A stretch of DNA of 64,000 bases from Oligosphaera ethanolica (GCF_030814695.1 NZ_JAUSVL010000001.1:1958227-2022226), one strand, 5' to 3'. Shown: positions 18,435-27,685, numbered from the stretch's first letter. The notes: a model not told the origin generated them from the letters alone. Numbers and translations: made by a program.

Positions 18435-19073
18435 ATGTCACGACACCTCCGCAAACAAAAAATGCTGTACGGCCTGTTGCTCCTGCTTGTCGTTATGGCG
18501 GCGTTGCTGGGCGGCATTGCCGCGTTGTATTACCTCTTTCGCGAACGGACAGTCGCGAAGCACGAGCAGGATCTGGCGCCACTGATCGCCGCCGCGGCGC
18601 TTCGCCACGACCTCGCGCCGGCGCTGATCAAAGCCGTGATCTGGAAAGAAAGTCGTTTCGACCCGACCTGCATCGGCAGCAAGGGCGAGATCGGCCTGAT
18701 GCAGCTCACGCCCGGCGCAGTTGAAGAATGGCGCCAGCGCCATCCGCGGCCCGAAGTCGCCCCTGACGAACTCAAGAACCCCGCGTTGAACATCGAAATC
18801 GGCGCCTGGTACCTCGCCTGGACCGGCCGGCACTGGGAAAATTATGTATCCAAGGACATCCTCCAACTGGCCGAGTATAATGCTGGCTACGGACGGGTCA
18901 GCAAACTCTGGTTACCACACTCCCCAGACCTGCCAATCACCCTCGAAAAGATTAGTTTTCCGGGAACCCGAAGCTATATTAAGCAGGTCTTAGAGCGTAA
19001 GAGCCATTACGAAGAACAAATGGCCAAAGAACAAGCTCTCGCCCCGGTCGCCGCTATAGACGAGGGGATTTGA
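18435..19073 (+). CDS. Membrane-anchored soluble-lytic-transglycosylase-like muramidase
   Basis: Cleaves peptidoglycan glycan strands to 1,6-anhydro products in the periplasm. 212 residues: short basic N-terminus, one membrane segment (~11-34), then an SLT domain. The catalytic Glu is E72 in WKESRFDP, followed by GEIGLMQLTP and, later, AEYNAGYGRV, the three family motifs. ATG 18435 has no Shine-Dalgarno sequence and lies only seven bases after a TATATT box, so the message may be leaderless. ATG 18462 is the alternative start. It is followed 16 bases later by the SirB1-like gene. Confidence 0.88.
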   Translation: MSRHLRKQKMLYGLLLLLVVMAALLGGIAALYYLFRERTVAKHEQDLAPLIAAAALRHDLAPALIKAVIWKESRFDPTCIGSKGEIGLMQLTPGAVEEWRQRHPRPEVAPDELKNPALNIEIGAWYLAWTGRHWENYVSKDILQLAEYNAGYGRVSKLWLPHSPDLPITLEKISFPGTRSYIKQVLERKSHYEEQMAKEQALAPVAAIDEGI

Positions 19074-19089
19074 TATACGGAGGTTCCCC

Positions 19090-19938
19090 ATGACCGACAC
19101 GCGATTAAGCAGACAGACGCTCAATGCGCTGCTGAAGCTCCTGGATGACGACGAAGGCCAGGTCGCTTCTCTAGCCATGGAACCGCTGCTGAGCATGAAG
19201 GGCATTGACAAATTCATCGCCAAGCATCAGGATTGCGACAATCCCAAGCTGCGCCGACGCATACACCAGCTCTCCAATGTCATCGCCCGCAGGCGCTTGC
19301 GCGACCACTTCCTCAGCCAGATCGACAACCCCAATTTCAGCGCCTGGGATGCCGCCCTGGCCATCAATGTGCTGGCGGACACCCGCCGCACAATCGATGA
19401 ACTCGAAGAGCAGACCCGCTCCTTGGCCGGAGTTCTCCGCCGCAGCAAGACCACCACGGCGCAGATGCGCAGCTTCATGATCAACCAGGGCTTCGCCGTA
19501 CCGCCGGATTTCGGCATGCGCTTCGAATATTACACCATCGGCGACGTGCTGGAAACCCACGCCGGATCAGCCGTGTTGCTCTGTCTCCTCGCCCAACGCA
19601 TTGGCAAACTCTGCGGCTGGCCATCCGGCATCTGCATGTACGAAGGCCGCTTTTGCCTCCTCGACGCCAATTTCAACGTCATTGACGTCACCCGGAACTG
19701 GGAGCAACGCCGCTGGCCGCGCGATAAGTACCACATGTGCCTGCGCAAGGAAATCATCGCCTGCATTCTGAGCTACCTCACCGTCACCGCCATCCAGGAA
19801 GGCAGTCTGCACGAGTTGCACATCTTCGCCTCATTGCTCTGTGACATGCATGGCCAGGAACTCAACGAGCTGCCATACCCCCTCGGGGACTTCAATATTC
19901 CGCAACACGCCCGCAAGACAGCACAGTTGCCCGGATAG
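19090..19938 (+). CDS. SirB1-like transglutaminase-fold protein
   Basis: 282 residues; start ATG 19090 behind GGAGG. The N-terminal half is helical (HEAT-like, LLKLLDDDEGQVASLAMEPLL). The second half matches the transglutaminase-like core of SirB1/YchA proteins: IGDVLETHAGSAVLLCLLAQRIG followed by GWPSGICMYEGRFCLLDANF. In this group the usual catalytic Cys-His-Asp is often degraded, and here no clear triad can be read, so a binding rather than enzymatic role is plausible. It is co-directional with the transglycosylase (16 bases) and the acyl-CoA dehydrogenase (46 bases). Biological role unknown. Confidence 0.7.
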   Translation: MTDTRLSRQTLNALLKLLDDDEGQVASLAMEPLLSMKGIDKFIAKHQDCDNPKLRRRIHQLSNVIARRRLRDHFLSQIDNPNFSAWDAALAINVLADTRRTIDELEEQTRSLAGVLRRSKTTTAQMRSFMINQGFAVPPDFGMRFEYYTIGDVLETHAGSAVLLCLLAQRIGKLCGWPSGICMYEGRFCLLDANFNVIDVTRNWEQRRWPRDKYHMCLRKEIIACILSYLTVTAIQEGSLHELHIFASLLCDMHGQELNELPYPLGDFNIPQHARKTAQLPG

Positions 19939-19984
19939 CACCGCGCGGCACCGCGGCAACAGACCCTTCGCCGGAGAAAGACGC

Positions 19985-21664
19985 ATGGCCGACAATTTCT
20001 ACCTTGACAACCACGACTTGGCTTTCCATCTCAAAACGCCGGTCGTCGCTGAGCTGAGCCGCCTGCGCGAAAATGACTTCAAGGATGCCGGCACAAGGCC
20101 GGACGCCCCCGTTGACGAGAACGCCGCGCTGGCGCTTTACGAGCGCTGGCTGGCCAAGGTCGGCGAGTTGTCGGCGCAAAAGATTGCGCCGCGAGCCGCG
20201 GCTGTTGATCGCGAGGGCGTCGCCCTGCAGCAAAACGACGTCGTCTTTGCGCCGGGCACGCAGGAAAATCTGCGCGAGCTGGTCGAAGCCGGCCTCATGG
20301 GCGTGATGCTCCCCCGCCGTTACGGCGGCCTAAATCTGCCAGTGACCGTCTACAGCATGATGACCGAGATGGTCTCCCGCGCCGACGCCAGCCTGCAAAA
20401 TCTCTTTGGCCTCCAGGACATCGCCGAGACCATCTTTCTCTTCGGCTCCGACGAGCAGAAGGCCCGCTTTCTGCCGCGCTTCGCCAGCGGCGAGCTTGAT
20501 GGCGCCATGGCCCTCACCGAGCCCGACGCCGGCAGCGACCTGCAGTCCGTACAACTCGCCGCCCGCTATGACGAAGCCAGCGGCAAGTGGCTCCTCAACG
20601 GCAAGAAACACTTCATCACCAACGGCTGCGCCAAGGTGCTGCTCGTGCTGGCACGCTCCGAAGAAGGCTCCAGAGACGGCCGCGGTCTGTCGCTCTTCCT
20701 CGCCGAAAAATCGCCGCAGATCACCGTGCTGCGCCTGGAAGACAAACTGGGCATACACGGCTCGCCCACCTGCGAATTGCAGTTCAATGACGCCCCGGCC
20801 GAGCTTATCGGCCAGCGTCGCCGTGGCCTCACCCGCTACGTGATGTCGCTGATGAACGGCGCGCGCTTGGCCATCAGCTCGCAGGCCGTCGGCGTCGCCG
20901 AAGCCGCCCGCCGTTGCGCCTGGGATTACACCAGCAAGCGCAGCCAGTTTGGCAAGCCCCTCTGCGACATCCCGGCCGTCTGGGAAATGCTCTCGCGCAT
21001 GGACGTGCTCACCGCCGCCGGCCGCACGCTCCTCTACGAAACCAGCGCTTGCGTCGACAAGCGAGACGCCCTCGCCCAGCTCAATGAAGCCGGCGCCGGC
21101 AATGACGACACCCGCAATGCCGAAAAGGCCTACGGGCGACTCGCCGACCTGCTGACGCCAATGACCAAATTCTTCACCACTGAAATGGCCAACCAGGTCG
21201 CCTATGACGCCATTCAGTGCCATGGCGGCAAAGGCTATATGCGCGAACTCAACGCCGAACGCTACTACCGCGACGCGCGCATCATGAATATCTACGAGGG
21301 CACCACCCAGATGCAAGTCGTCGCCGCCATCGGCGGGGTCATGAAGCAACTGCTGGCGCCTGTCATGGACGAGCTGGCGGCGCTGCCCTTCGGCGAAGGG
21401 CTCCGCCCCCTGGCCGCCCGCGTCGCCGATGCCCGCCGTCTCAGTCAGGAATGCCTGGAAATGCTTAACGCGGACGACCTCGGCAAACTTGATCTGCTCG
21501 CCCGCCGCATGGTTCGCATGGAATCACTCATCTTCGTCAGTCTGCTCCTGCTGCGGGACGCCCAGCGCGCCCCCGCACGCCGCGCGCTGGCGGAGCGTTT
21601 CATCTGGGAGTTTCTCCCCGAGGTCGCCATGCAGGCGACCATCGTCAAAACGGCCCTCAGTTAG
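19985..21664 (+). CDS. Acyl-CoA dehydrogenase (DmdC-like, with extended C-terminus)
   Basis: A flavoenzyme of 559 residues that introduces an alpha-beta double bond into acyl-CoA. ATG 19985 is preceded by GGAG. The usual three-domain fold is visible: N-terminal helices to ~170, mid beta-domain with ALTEPDAGSD and FITNG, and C-terminal helical domain with QCHGGKGYM. The catalytic base is probably E438 in IYEGTTQMQ. An extra ~100 residues at the C-terminus match the extension of 3-methylmercaptopropionyl-CoA dehydrogenase-type enzymes. The electron acceptor (ETF) is not in the window. It is co-directional with the SDR gene 77 bases on. Confidence 0.9.
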   Translation: MADNFYLDNHDLAFHLKTPVVAELSRLRENDFKDAGTRPDAPVDENAALALYERWLAKVGELSAQKIAPRAAAVDREGVALQQNDVVFAPGTQENLRELVEAGLMGVMLPRRYGGLNLPVTVYSMMTEMVSRADASLQNLFGLQDIAETIFLFGSDEQKARFLPRFASGELDGAMALTEPDAGSDLQSVQLAARYDEASGKWLLNGKKHFITNGCAKVLLVLARSEEGSRDGRGLSLFLAEKSPQITVLRLEDKLGIHGSPTCELQFNDAPAELIGQRRRGLTRYVMSLMNGARLAISSQAVGVAEAARRCAWDYTSKRSQFGKPLCDIPAVWEMLSRMDVLTAAGRTLLYETSACVDKRDALAQLNEAGAGNDDTRNAEKAYGRLADLLTPMTKFFTTEMANQVAYDAIQCHGGKGYMRELNAERYYRDARIMNIYEGTTQMQVVAAIGGVMKQLLAPVMDELAALPFGEGLRPLAARVADARRLSQECLEMLNADDLGKLDLLARRMVRMESLIFVSLLLLRDAQRAPARRALAERFIWEFLPEVAMQATIVKTALS

Positions 21665-21741
21665 CGCCGTGTCCGGGGTTCTCCGCTGCCCGGCACGGGT
21701 CGCGAGAGCACCCGGCCGCCCGACGCAGAAGGAGCAACCAC

Positions 21742-22530
21742 ATGCCATCGACAGTGCTAATCACCGGCGCGGCTCTGCGCATCGGCCGGGCCATCGCGAA
21801 GGCCTTTGCTGCGCAAGGCGACCGCGTGGTGATTCACTACCGGCACTCGGCCACGGCCGCCCACGAACTCCTGGCCGAACTTGGCGGCGAGGCCCGTGGC
21901 CATCGGCTGGTCCAGGCCGACCTGGCTGATCTTGGCGCTGCGGCGCAACTCATACCCGACCTTCTGGCCCAGGGCTTGAGCATCGACTGCCTGATCAACA
22001 ACGCCTCGCACTATTCGCGTCGCCCCCTGCGCGACTGCGATCAGCAGGCCATGGCCAACGCCTTCGCCATCAACTTCTTCGCCCCCTTCGCGCTCATGCG
22101 CGCCTTTGCACTGCATTGCCAACGCGGCTGCATCATCAACCTCCTCGATCAGCGCGTCAATGCCGTCGACCCCCAGGCCGGCGCCTACGCGCTGGCCAAA
22201 AAAGCCCTCCGCGATGCCACCGAAGCCGCCGCCAGCGAATGGGCGCCGGCCATCCGCGTCAACGCCGTCGCGCCCGGACTGGTGCTGCCGCCGCCCGGCG
22301 TCCCCCCCGAACGCATGGCGGCGCTCATCCACAACATCCCCAGCCAAAAGCGCAGCACTGAAGAGGACGTTGCGGCCGCCTGTCTGTTCCTCGCCCAAGC
22401 ACAGGCCGTCACTGGCCAGATTCTCTATGTCGACGGCGGCCTGCACCTCGTCGGCGGCAATGCCACCGGCGAACGCAGCCGCCAAGACCACGCCGTATCG
22501 GTGGAAAACAAAATCAGGCCTTCGCCGTGA
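21742..22530 (+). CDS. Short-chain dehydrogenase, pteridine reductase (FolM/PTR1)-like
   Basis: A 262-residue NADP(H)-dependent reductase. The start ATG 21742 follows AGGAG. The cofactor motif is TGAALRIG (residues 8-15), the T-G-x3-R-x-G variant typical of pteridine reductases such as FolM rather than generic SDRs. NNAS is at 86-89, the catalytic Tyr149-x3-Lys153 pair lies in YALAKK, and the C-terminus reads GQILYVDGG. It may reduce dihydropterins or dihydrofolate; assignment beyond the family is inference. Confidence 0.82.
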   Translation: MPSTVLITGAALRIGRAIAKAFAAQGDRVVIHYRHSATAAHELLAELGGEARGHRLVQADLADLGAAAQLIPDLLAQGLSIDCLINNASHYSRRPLRDCDQQAMANAFAINFFAPFALMRAFALHCQRGCIINLLDQRVNAVDPQAGAYALAKKALRDATEAAASEWAPAIRVNAVAPGLVLPPPGVPPERMAALIHNIPSQKRSTEEDVAAACLFLAQAQAVTGQILYVDGGLHLVGGNATGERSRQDHAVSVENKIRPSP

Positions 22531-22555
22531 CCAGCCGGCTGCTTGCGTGTATATT
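22527..22555 (+). promoter_or_regulatory. Candidate promoter of the zinc-ribbon gene
   Basis: GTGACC and TATATT are separated by 17 bases, overlapping the end of the SDR gene and ending 51 bases before the next start. This suggests the zinc-ribbon gene has its own transcript. Confidence 0.45.
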
Positions 22556-22606
22556 GCCGCCCTTTATCGACTTGTCGCCTCTGCCACTGAAAAAGGAAAT
22601 CACCTC

Positions 22607-23329
22607 ATGCACGACTGGGTAGAATCTCTACTGGCCCTTCAGGAACTCGATATCCGCCTGGCCAAAATGGACGAACAGCTCCGCAGCATTCCCGATAAAC
22701 GCAAGGAAGCTGAAAAACAATACGCCGCCGAAACCGAGGCCCTCAACCTCGCTAAAGCCGCCTTCAAGGAAGCCGAGCTGGCCGCCCGCAAATACGACGG
22801 CGAAATCAACGCCCTGCTGGAGAAAAAAAGGGCCTTCCAGTCAAAATCGGCGATGATCAAAAATAACGACGAGTATCGCGCCGCGCTCCTGCAGATCGAA
22901 ATGTGTGACCACGCCGTCGGCACCCTCGAAGAAAAACAGCTCGAAGCCATGATGGCCCTCGATGGCCTGAAGGAAACCGTCGCCCTCCGGGAAAAAGACC
23001 TCGCCAGCGGCAAAAAACGCGCCGAAGGCATGCTCGAAGACCTCAAGACCCTCACCGCTAACTGCCAGGCGCAAATCGACGAACTGCAGGCAAAACGGCC
23101 GGAACTGCTCAAGCCCTTCGCTGAACGCTACCCGGACGAACCTTACTTGGAACGCTATACCCGCCTCCGCGCCGGCCGTGGCAACCCAACAACGCCATGC
23201 GTCGTGCCCGTCCTGGATGAATCATGCGGACGCTGCCGCATGAAAATTACCGCCCAGCTCAAAAACGACACCGTCAACGGTAAACTTACCTTCTGCCCCA
23301 GCTGCAGCGCCATGCTCTTCTGGGAATGA
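22607..23329 (+). CDS. Coiled-coil zinc-ribbon protein (zf-RING_7/CT398-like)
   Basis: 240 residues; ATG 22607 behind AAAGGAAA. Residues ~5-175 form a long heptad-rich alpha-helical hairpin (many Leu/Glu/Lys, e.g. KQYAAETEALNLAKAAF). The C-terminal ~45 residues hold four cysteines as CGRC and CPSC, with the MKIT and LTFCPSCSAMLFW text typical of the C4-type zinc ribbon. Relatives such as Chlamydia CT398 bind sigma54 or secretion proteins; the role here is unknown. It converges on nrdG across a repeat array. Confidence 0.88.
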   Translation: MHDWVESLLALQELDIRLAKMDEQLRSIPDKRKEAEKQYAAETEALNLAKAAFKEAELAARKYDGEINALLEKKRAFQSKSAMIKNNDEYRAALLQIEMCDHAVGTLEEKQLEAMMALDGLKETVALREKDLASGKKRAEGMLEDLKTLTANCQAQIDELQAKRPELLKPFAERYPDEPYLERYTRLRAGRGNPTTPCVVPVLDESCGRCRMKITAQLKNDTVNGKLTFCPSCSAMLFWE

Positions 23330-23335
23330 GGACAG

Positions 23336-23655
23336 ACCGATCAAGTCGACGATCGGACTGATCCGACTGATCGGACTGATCAAGTCGACGATCGGACTGA
23401 TCCGACTGATCGGACTGATCAAGTCGACGATCCGTCCGATCCGTCCGATCCGTCCGCGATAAAAGACAGTAGATCCGTCCGATCCGTCCGCGATAAAAGA
23501 CAGTAGATCCGGCCCAGAGGGCCGCGATAAAAGACAGTAGATCTGGCCCAGAGGGCCGCGATAAAAGACAGTAGATCCGGCCCAGAGGGCCGCGCTAAAA
23601 GACTGTAGATACGGCCGATCCGGCCGCGAGCAAAGACCGTCGATTCGGCCCAGCC
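23336..23655. repeat. GATC-periodic array followed by 34-bp tandem repeats
   Basis: Fills the convergent gap between the zinc-ribbon gene and nrdG. The left half repeats GATCAAGTCGACGATC with 9-bp GATC spacing. From about 23505, four 34-bp units (GGCCCAGAGGGCC hairpin, then CGCGATAAAAGACAGT) follow in decreasing identity. It is the same composite family as at 1.4 and 18 kb. No gene is seen here. Confidence 0.82.
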
Positions 23656-23669
23656 GCCCGGTCTGCCAT

Positions 23670-24371
23670 TTACTCACCGCGGACAACGACCTTTTGGACG
23701 TAGCCGCAGAGGATGTCGGCAGCTTCCTGCAGGCGTGAAGGCCGGGTGCGGGGCTGCGTGCGCAGGGCGATCGCCGGCAAGTTCTCGTGCGGCACGAAGG
23801 GCTGCAGCACCAGCAGTTTGGCGCCCTGGATAAGCTTGCCGCAATCGTGGAGTTCCTCGTTGGTATGGAGCGTCTCCAGGAGCGTCGTGCGGAATTCGTA
23901 GTCGCGCGCCGAGCTCTGTATCAACCGCAGCGAGCGGCGGATGGCCTCGACGTCTTTCCAGCCAGTGAGGGCCGGATAGCTGTCAAGACTGCATTTGAGG
24001 TCCATGGCCACGTAGTCCAATTCCGGCAGCAGCCGTTCAAGCATGTCCGGCCGGGAGCCGTTGCTGTCCAGCTTGACAGCAAAACCGTGCTTTTTGAGGA
24101 AAGCGATGGTATCGGGCAGCGCCGCGTGGATGGTCGGTTCGCCGCCGGTGATGGCCGCAGCCCGCACCCACTGTTTGCGAAAGCGCTGGAGGATCTCTCC
24201 CAGCTCGTCCCAGGTATAGCATTTGTCGCCGCCGGCGAGAAGGTCCGGGTTGTGGCAGTAGCCACAGCGAAAATTGCAGCCACTCGTAAAAAACAACGCG
24301 GACATGCGGCCGGGAAAATCCACCATGCTGGTTTCCGAGCGCATGGCGTGAAGAACGGACTCGTTGTGCAT
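23670..24371 (-). CDS. nrdG: Anaerobic ribonucleotide reductase activating enzyme (radical SAM)
   Basis: Generates the glycyl radical on NrdD using SAM and a 4Fe-4S cluster. 233 residues, slightly longer than E. coli NrdG and closer to the clostridial/archaeal type. The radical SAM motif is C32-x3-C36-x2-C39 in SGCNFRCGYC. It is followed by AITGGEPT, the SAM-binding GGE motif, and DSNGSRPD. The ATG at 24371 has GGAGAG upstream. It is the last gene of a leftward cluster with the thioredoxin-like gene (66-base gap) and nrdD. Confidence 0.92.
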   Translation of the reverse strand: MHNESVLHAMRSETSMVDFPGRMSALFFTSGCNFRCGYCHNPDLLAGGDKCYTWDELGEILQRFRKQWVRAAAITGGEPTIHAALPDTIAFLKKHGFAVKLDSNGSRPDMLERLLPELDYVAMDLKCSLDSYPALTGWKDVEAIRRSLRLIQSSARDYEFRTTLLETLHTNEELHDCGKLIQGAKLLVLQPFVPHENLPAIALRTQPRTRPSRLQEAADILCGYVQKVVVRGE

Positions 24372-24437
24372 AAGGCAGTAAACTCTCCGCCGCGCGCGGT
24401 CGGAACGGCTGTCCCGACTGGCGCGCGGCTGCTATCA

Positions 24438-24851
24438 TCAGCAGGTCGCTGCTTCTTTCAGTACGTGCTCAATCATCTCCGGTGTGATGATACCCTTGCC
24501 TTCCGTGCCGTAATCGGTTTGAATACCCACGTACTGGTATAGCATGGACGCGCCGCAGACGGGGTCCACGCCGCCGGCCTCCAGCCGTTCGATGAAATCC
24601 TCGTGGCCATCCTGGCCGACCTTCGCCATCAGCAGGGCGGGAATACGGTTAGGATTCACACACTGGGCCAGGCAGAAGTAGACCAGGCCATCTGCGGTCT
24701 CGACATCGTTGTAGCGCTTCTCGACCAGATCTTTCCACGGCTCTTCCGCCAGCAATGCATCCAGCCGCCGGTTCAACATGGTGCATTTCGCGCAGCCCTT
24801 TTTCCCAAAAACGTGCGCTACCAATTTTTTTGTCGTTGCTTGTTGTGTCAT
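24438..24851 (-). CDS. Thioredoxin/glutaredoxin-like protein within the nrd cluster
   Basis: 137 residues; ATG 24851 is preferred over an in-frame GTG at 24863 because AAGGGTG lies nine bases before it. A single C-x2-C motif (C20-AK-C23, in FGKKGCAKC) occupies the redox-active position of a thioredoxin fold, after a short beta strand (LVAHVFG). Cysteines further on (CLAQC, DPVCGAS, final C) are unusual for a thioredoxin. Its position between nrdD and nrdG suggests it reduces NrdD or handles its disulfide. Class III enzymes in some bacteria use NrdH or thioredoxin rather than formate. This function is inferred from context. Confidence 0.72.
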   Translation of the reverse strand: MTQQATTKKLVAHVFGKKGCAKCTMLNRRLDALLAEEPWKDLVEKRYNDVETADGLVYFCLAQCVNPNRIPALLMAKVGQDGHEDFIERLEAGGVDPVCGASMLYQYVGIQTDYGTEGKGIITPEMIEHVLKEAATC

Positions 24852-24904
24852 GACGCTATTCACCCTTGCTTGCTCTTCAGTAGGTTAGTCGGCTGAACGG
24901 CCCG

Positions 24905-27583
24905 TCAGGCCTTGGCCTCGACGGCGTAACGGCCCTTCTGCCGGGCAACCAGTTCGCCATAGCGCTTGGACTTGTTCCAGTTCTGAATTTTGCTGAAATA
25001 GCCCACGACCCGCGTCTCGCCCATGACTTGCTCCGACCCGCACTCGCGGCATTTCTCCTGCAAGCCACGCGACTGGTGCCCGCACTCCGTGCAGTAGGTG
25101 AACTCCGGCGAGATGGTCACCTGCGCGGACTGCGTCCGGAAGAAGATGCCCTGCATCAACTCGGCAATCGCCGTCGCCGACGGCCGTTCCTCGCCGATAA
25201 ACGCGTGGGTGATGGCGCCGGATTCAATCACGCTGTGGAACATCGCCTGCTTTTCAACGCGTTCCACCAGGCACACCGGCGCTTCCGCCGCCAGGTGGAT
25301 GGAGTTGGTGTAGTAGGCCACGTCGTCATTGGCGCCCTTGACCACTTCGCGGGCTTCCGCCGGGAAGAATATCAGGTCGGCCTTCGCCAGCCGCCGCGCC
25401 GCACTCTCCGCCGGCGATTCCTCCAGCGTGAACTTCAGACCGTACTGCTTGGTGAACTGCTTGGCGCGCAAATACATGTGCGAGACAATGCGCAGAGCCA
25501 TCTCAAAGGCCACCTTGTCCTCATGCATTTCTTTGCCCATGAGGAATTTCACCGCGTCGTTAACGCCGATCAAGCCGATGATGTAGGTCGCCTTGTCGAG
25601 CTCCACGTAGGGACGGCCGTCGCAGGCGGTCTTGCCGATCTGCCACAGGGGTCGGCCCGGGCCACTCATCATCTCGGCGATCTTCGCCTTCTTCTGCAAG
25701 TGCGCCTGAACCGCCAGCTCCATGGTCGCGTCAATCTCCGCCAAGACGCCGTCGAGATTCTTCTTGCCGGCACGCGCCGCACGATAGGCCGCCTGCGGGA
25801 TATTGATGGTCACGTTCTGGAAGCCGCAGAAACGCATGCTCTCCGGATGCCGCAGCATGCGATTGTCGTCAATCGTCGTCCGCAGCCGACAGCAGGCCGA
25901 CAGCGTCACTTCGTCACGGTCAAAAATGAAGTAGGTCGAGCCATTCTTGCTGGAGAGCTCACAGGCCTCCTGGAAAATGCGGTACTGCTCGGGGTCCTCG
26001 AAGGTCTCTTTGCTGATATGGAAATCGCACTTCGGGAATTCAAAGACGCGGCCATTGCGGTCACCATCGCCCCACACCGCCAGCAGCGCTGACGTGAAGC
26101 GGCGCGCTTCTGCCAGATAGTCGCCATACACCATGATGTGCTCGCCGCGCGCGGTCACATCGGCTTCCACATCCACGTCCGTGTAAACGCCACCCTTTTC
26201 GCTATAGCATTCGTGGAGCACCAGACGCTCGCTGCCGTCGGCCTCCACCGCATAGAGGTCCATCAAGCGGTTGCCCGCGCCGTCAAGCGCGTCCTGCAGG
26301 CGGTCAACCAGCGGCACAATCTGTCCATCCGCACGCCGCAGCAGATAGTGCCCGCCTGGGCCGATCGCCGGCACCGTCTGCAGGTAACCCGGCACACCCG
26401 TGTGAATGTTGAAATCCAGAAACAGCGTCTGGCCGCCGCGCGAAAACGCATTCTGCGAGCCGTTGAAAATCAGCTCCTGTGCGACCTGCTTGATCTCTTT
26501 GTTGCTCATGTTAATCAAATACGGCGCGTAGAAGATGTTGATGTAGGCAATGCCCAGCGCACCCGCGTAATTCGCCTGCATCGACGCCAGGAAGGTGTTC
26601 AGATGACCCGTCAACACCGATGCGCTCCGCGCTGGATTCGACTCGGTGTTCAGATTCGACAGATCCCGCAGGCCGTACTTCTTGATATACTCAATGGAGT
26701 GCGACGAGCAGTACACGCGATGCGGATAGCCCAGGTCGTGCAAGTGCACCGCGCCCGTGTCGTGCGCCACTTTCACCGCCGGGCTGAAGATCGTTTCCAG
26801 CCCCCACTGCTTGAGAATCAACTCCGCGATGCTCAAATTCACCGCCTCGGGGTTGTTGCTCACGATATTACTGTTCTCGGTCGGCTTCGCGTACATCAGA
26901 TTCTTGATGAATTCCCGCGGCACGTGATACAGCGACAGGTCTTCCAGCCGGTTCTTGTAGCCGCGCTCAACCAGCACGTTGTTCACCATCTCGCGGATCA
27001 GCGTGGTCCCTACGCTCTTCATGTTGCTGGCGATGATCTGATTCTCAACTTCCTTCGCCACGCTCACCGCCGCCTCGTCATCCAGCTGCAGATGCTCCAC
27101 CAGCTTCGTCACTATGCGACCGCGATCCCAAGGCAGAATCGTGCCGCCACTGGTCGATTCAACCAGCAGCAAGCTTTGATCCGTAATGTCGTTCTTGCTG
27201 TCGCCACCGCCCTGACGCCGCACATGGATCGCCTCGCGCGCCCGCTCACGCATCTTCCGGTAGCGCTTGAAGGCCGCAACTGTCGACGACAGCTTGCGCT
27301 CCGCTAGCACAATCTCCACCATGTCCTGCACATCTTCCAGGCGGGGAATGCGCCGGCCGTCGCTGTCAGGCAGGGTGTAATACTCGCACAGGGGATTGTC
27401 CAGCTGGGTGGCCACCTCGTTGGCAATCTCATCAGCCTGCTCCGCTGGGAACGGCGTCCCGTCGTTGCGCGCCGCCGCTTCGCCGGCCTTCAGCACCGCA
27501 TGCGCTATCTTCTCCAACCGAAATGGCACCAGATGCCCGTCGCGCTTCCGAAAATACTCAAATGGACCCTTCGTCATGATCAT
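24905..27583 (-). CDS. nrdD: Anaerobic (class III) ribonucleoside-triphosphate reductase
   Basis: Makes dNTPs without oxygen using a glycyl radical. 892 residues. Start ATG 27583 has AAAGGG seven bases upstream. An ATP-cone occupies ~1-100, and a second cone-like segment around 140-230 is suggested by LVESTSGGTILPWDRGRI. The catalytic barrel includes DEVTLSACCRLRT. The C-terminus has a four-Cys zinc site (CTECG and CRECG) and the radical site RVVGYFS, with Gly861. The cluster nrdD-trx-nrdG is co-directional. Two NrdR-box-like sites lie 100-150 bases upstream. Confidence 0.95.
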   Translation of the reverse strand: MIMTKGPFEYFRKRDGHLVPFRLEKIAHAVLKAGEAAARNDGTPFPAEQADEIANEVATQLDNPLCEYYTLPDSDGRRIPRLEDVQDMVEIVLAERKLSSTVAAFKRYRKMRERAREAIHVRRQGGGDSKNDITDQSLLLVESTSGGTILPWDRGRIVTKLVEHLQLDDEAAVSVAKEVENQIIASNMKSVGTTLIREMVNNVLVERGYKNRLEDLSLYHVPREFIKNLMYAKPTENSNIVSNNPEAVNLSIAELILKQWGLETIFSPAVKVAHDTGAVHLHDLGYPHRVYCSSHSIEYIKKYGLRDLSNLNTESNPARSASVLTGHLNTFLASMQANYAGALGIAYINIFYAPYLINMSNKEIKQVAQELIFNGSQNAFSRGGQTLFLDFNIHTGVPGYLQTVPAIGPGGHYLLRRADGQIVPLVDRLQDALDGAGNRLMDLYAVEADGSERLVLHECYSEKGGVYTDVDVEADVTARGEHIMVYGDYLAEARRFTSALLAVWGDGDRNGRVFEFPKCDFHISKETFEDPEQYRIFQEACELSSKNGSTYFIFDRDEVTLSACCRLRTTIDDNRMLRHPESMRFCGFQNVTINIPQAAYRAARAGKKNLDGVLAEIDATMELAVQAHLQKKAKIAEMMSGPGRPLWQIGKTACDGRPYVELDKATYIIGLIGVNDAVKFLMGKEMHEDKVAFEMALRIVSHMYLRAKQFTKQYGLKFTLEESPAESAARRLAKADLIFFPAEAREVVKGANDDVAYYTNSIHLAAEAPVCLVERVEKQAMFHSVIESGAITHAFIGEERPSATAIAELMQGIFFRTQSAQVTISPEFTYCTECGHQSRGLQEKCRECGSEQVMGETRVVGYFSKIQNWNKSKRYGELVARQKGRYAVEAKA

Positions 27584-27685
27584 GGTCGTTCCCTTTCCTC
27601 TCGCTGGACGCAGTCTTGCCAGATGCGCATAGTAGCAACTCCATGCGCTCAATAGCCTTGTGATTTACTCTATAGTAGATGTATT

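Noticed and set aside
17985..18517. Short frames rich in Asp-Arg-Ser/Thr (DRTDRTDR type)
   Set aside because: They are translations of the 9-bp GATC repeat, not proteins; all lie inside the array.
23505..23640. Possible CRISPR array
   Set aside because: Units are directly adjacent 34-bp repeats without unique spacers, and no cas gene is nearby.
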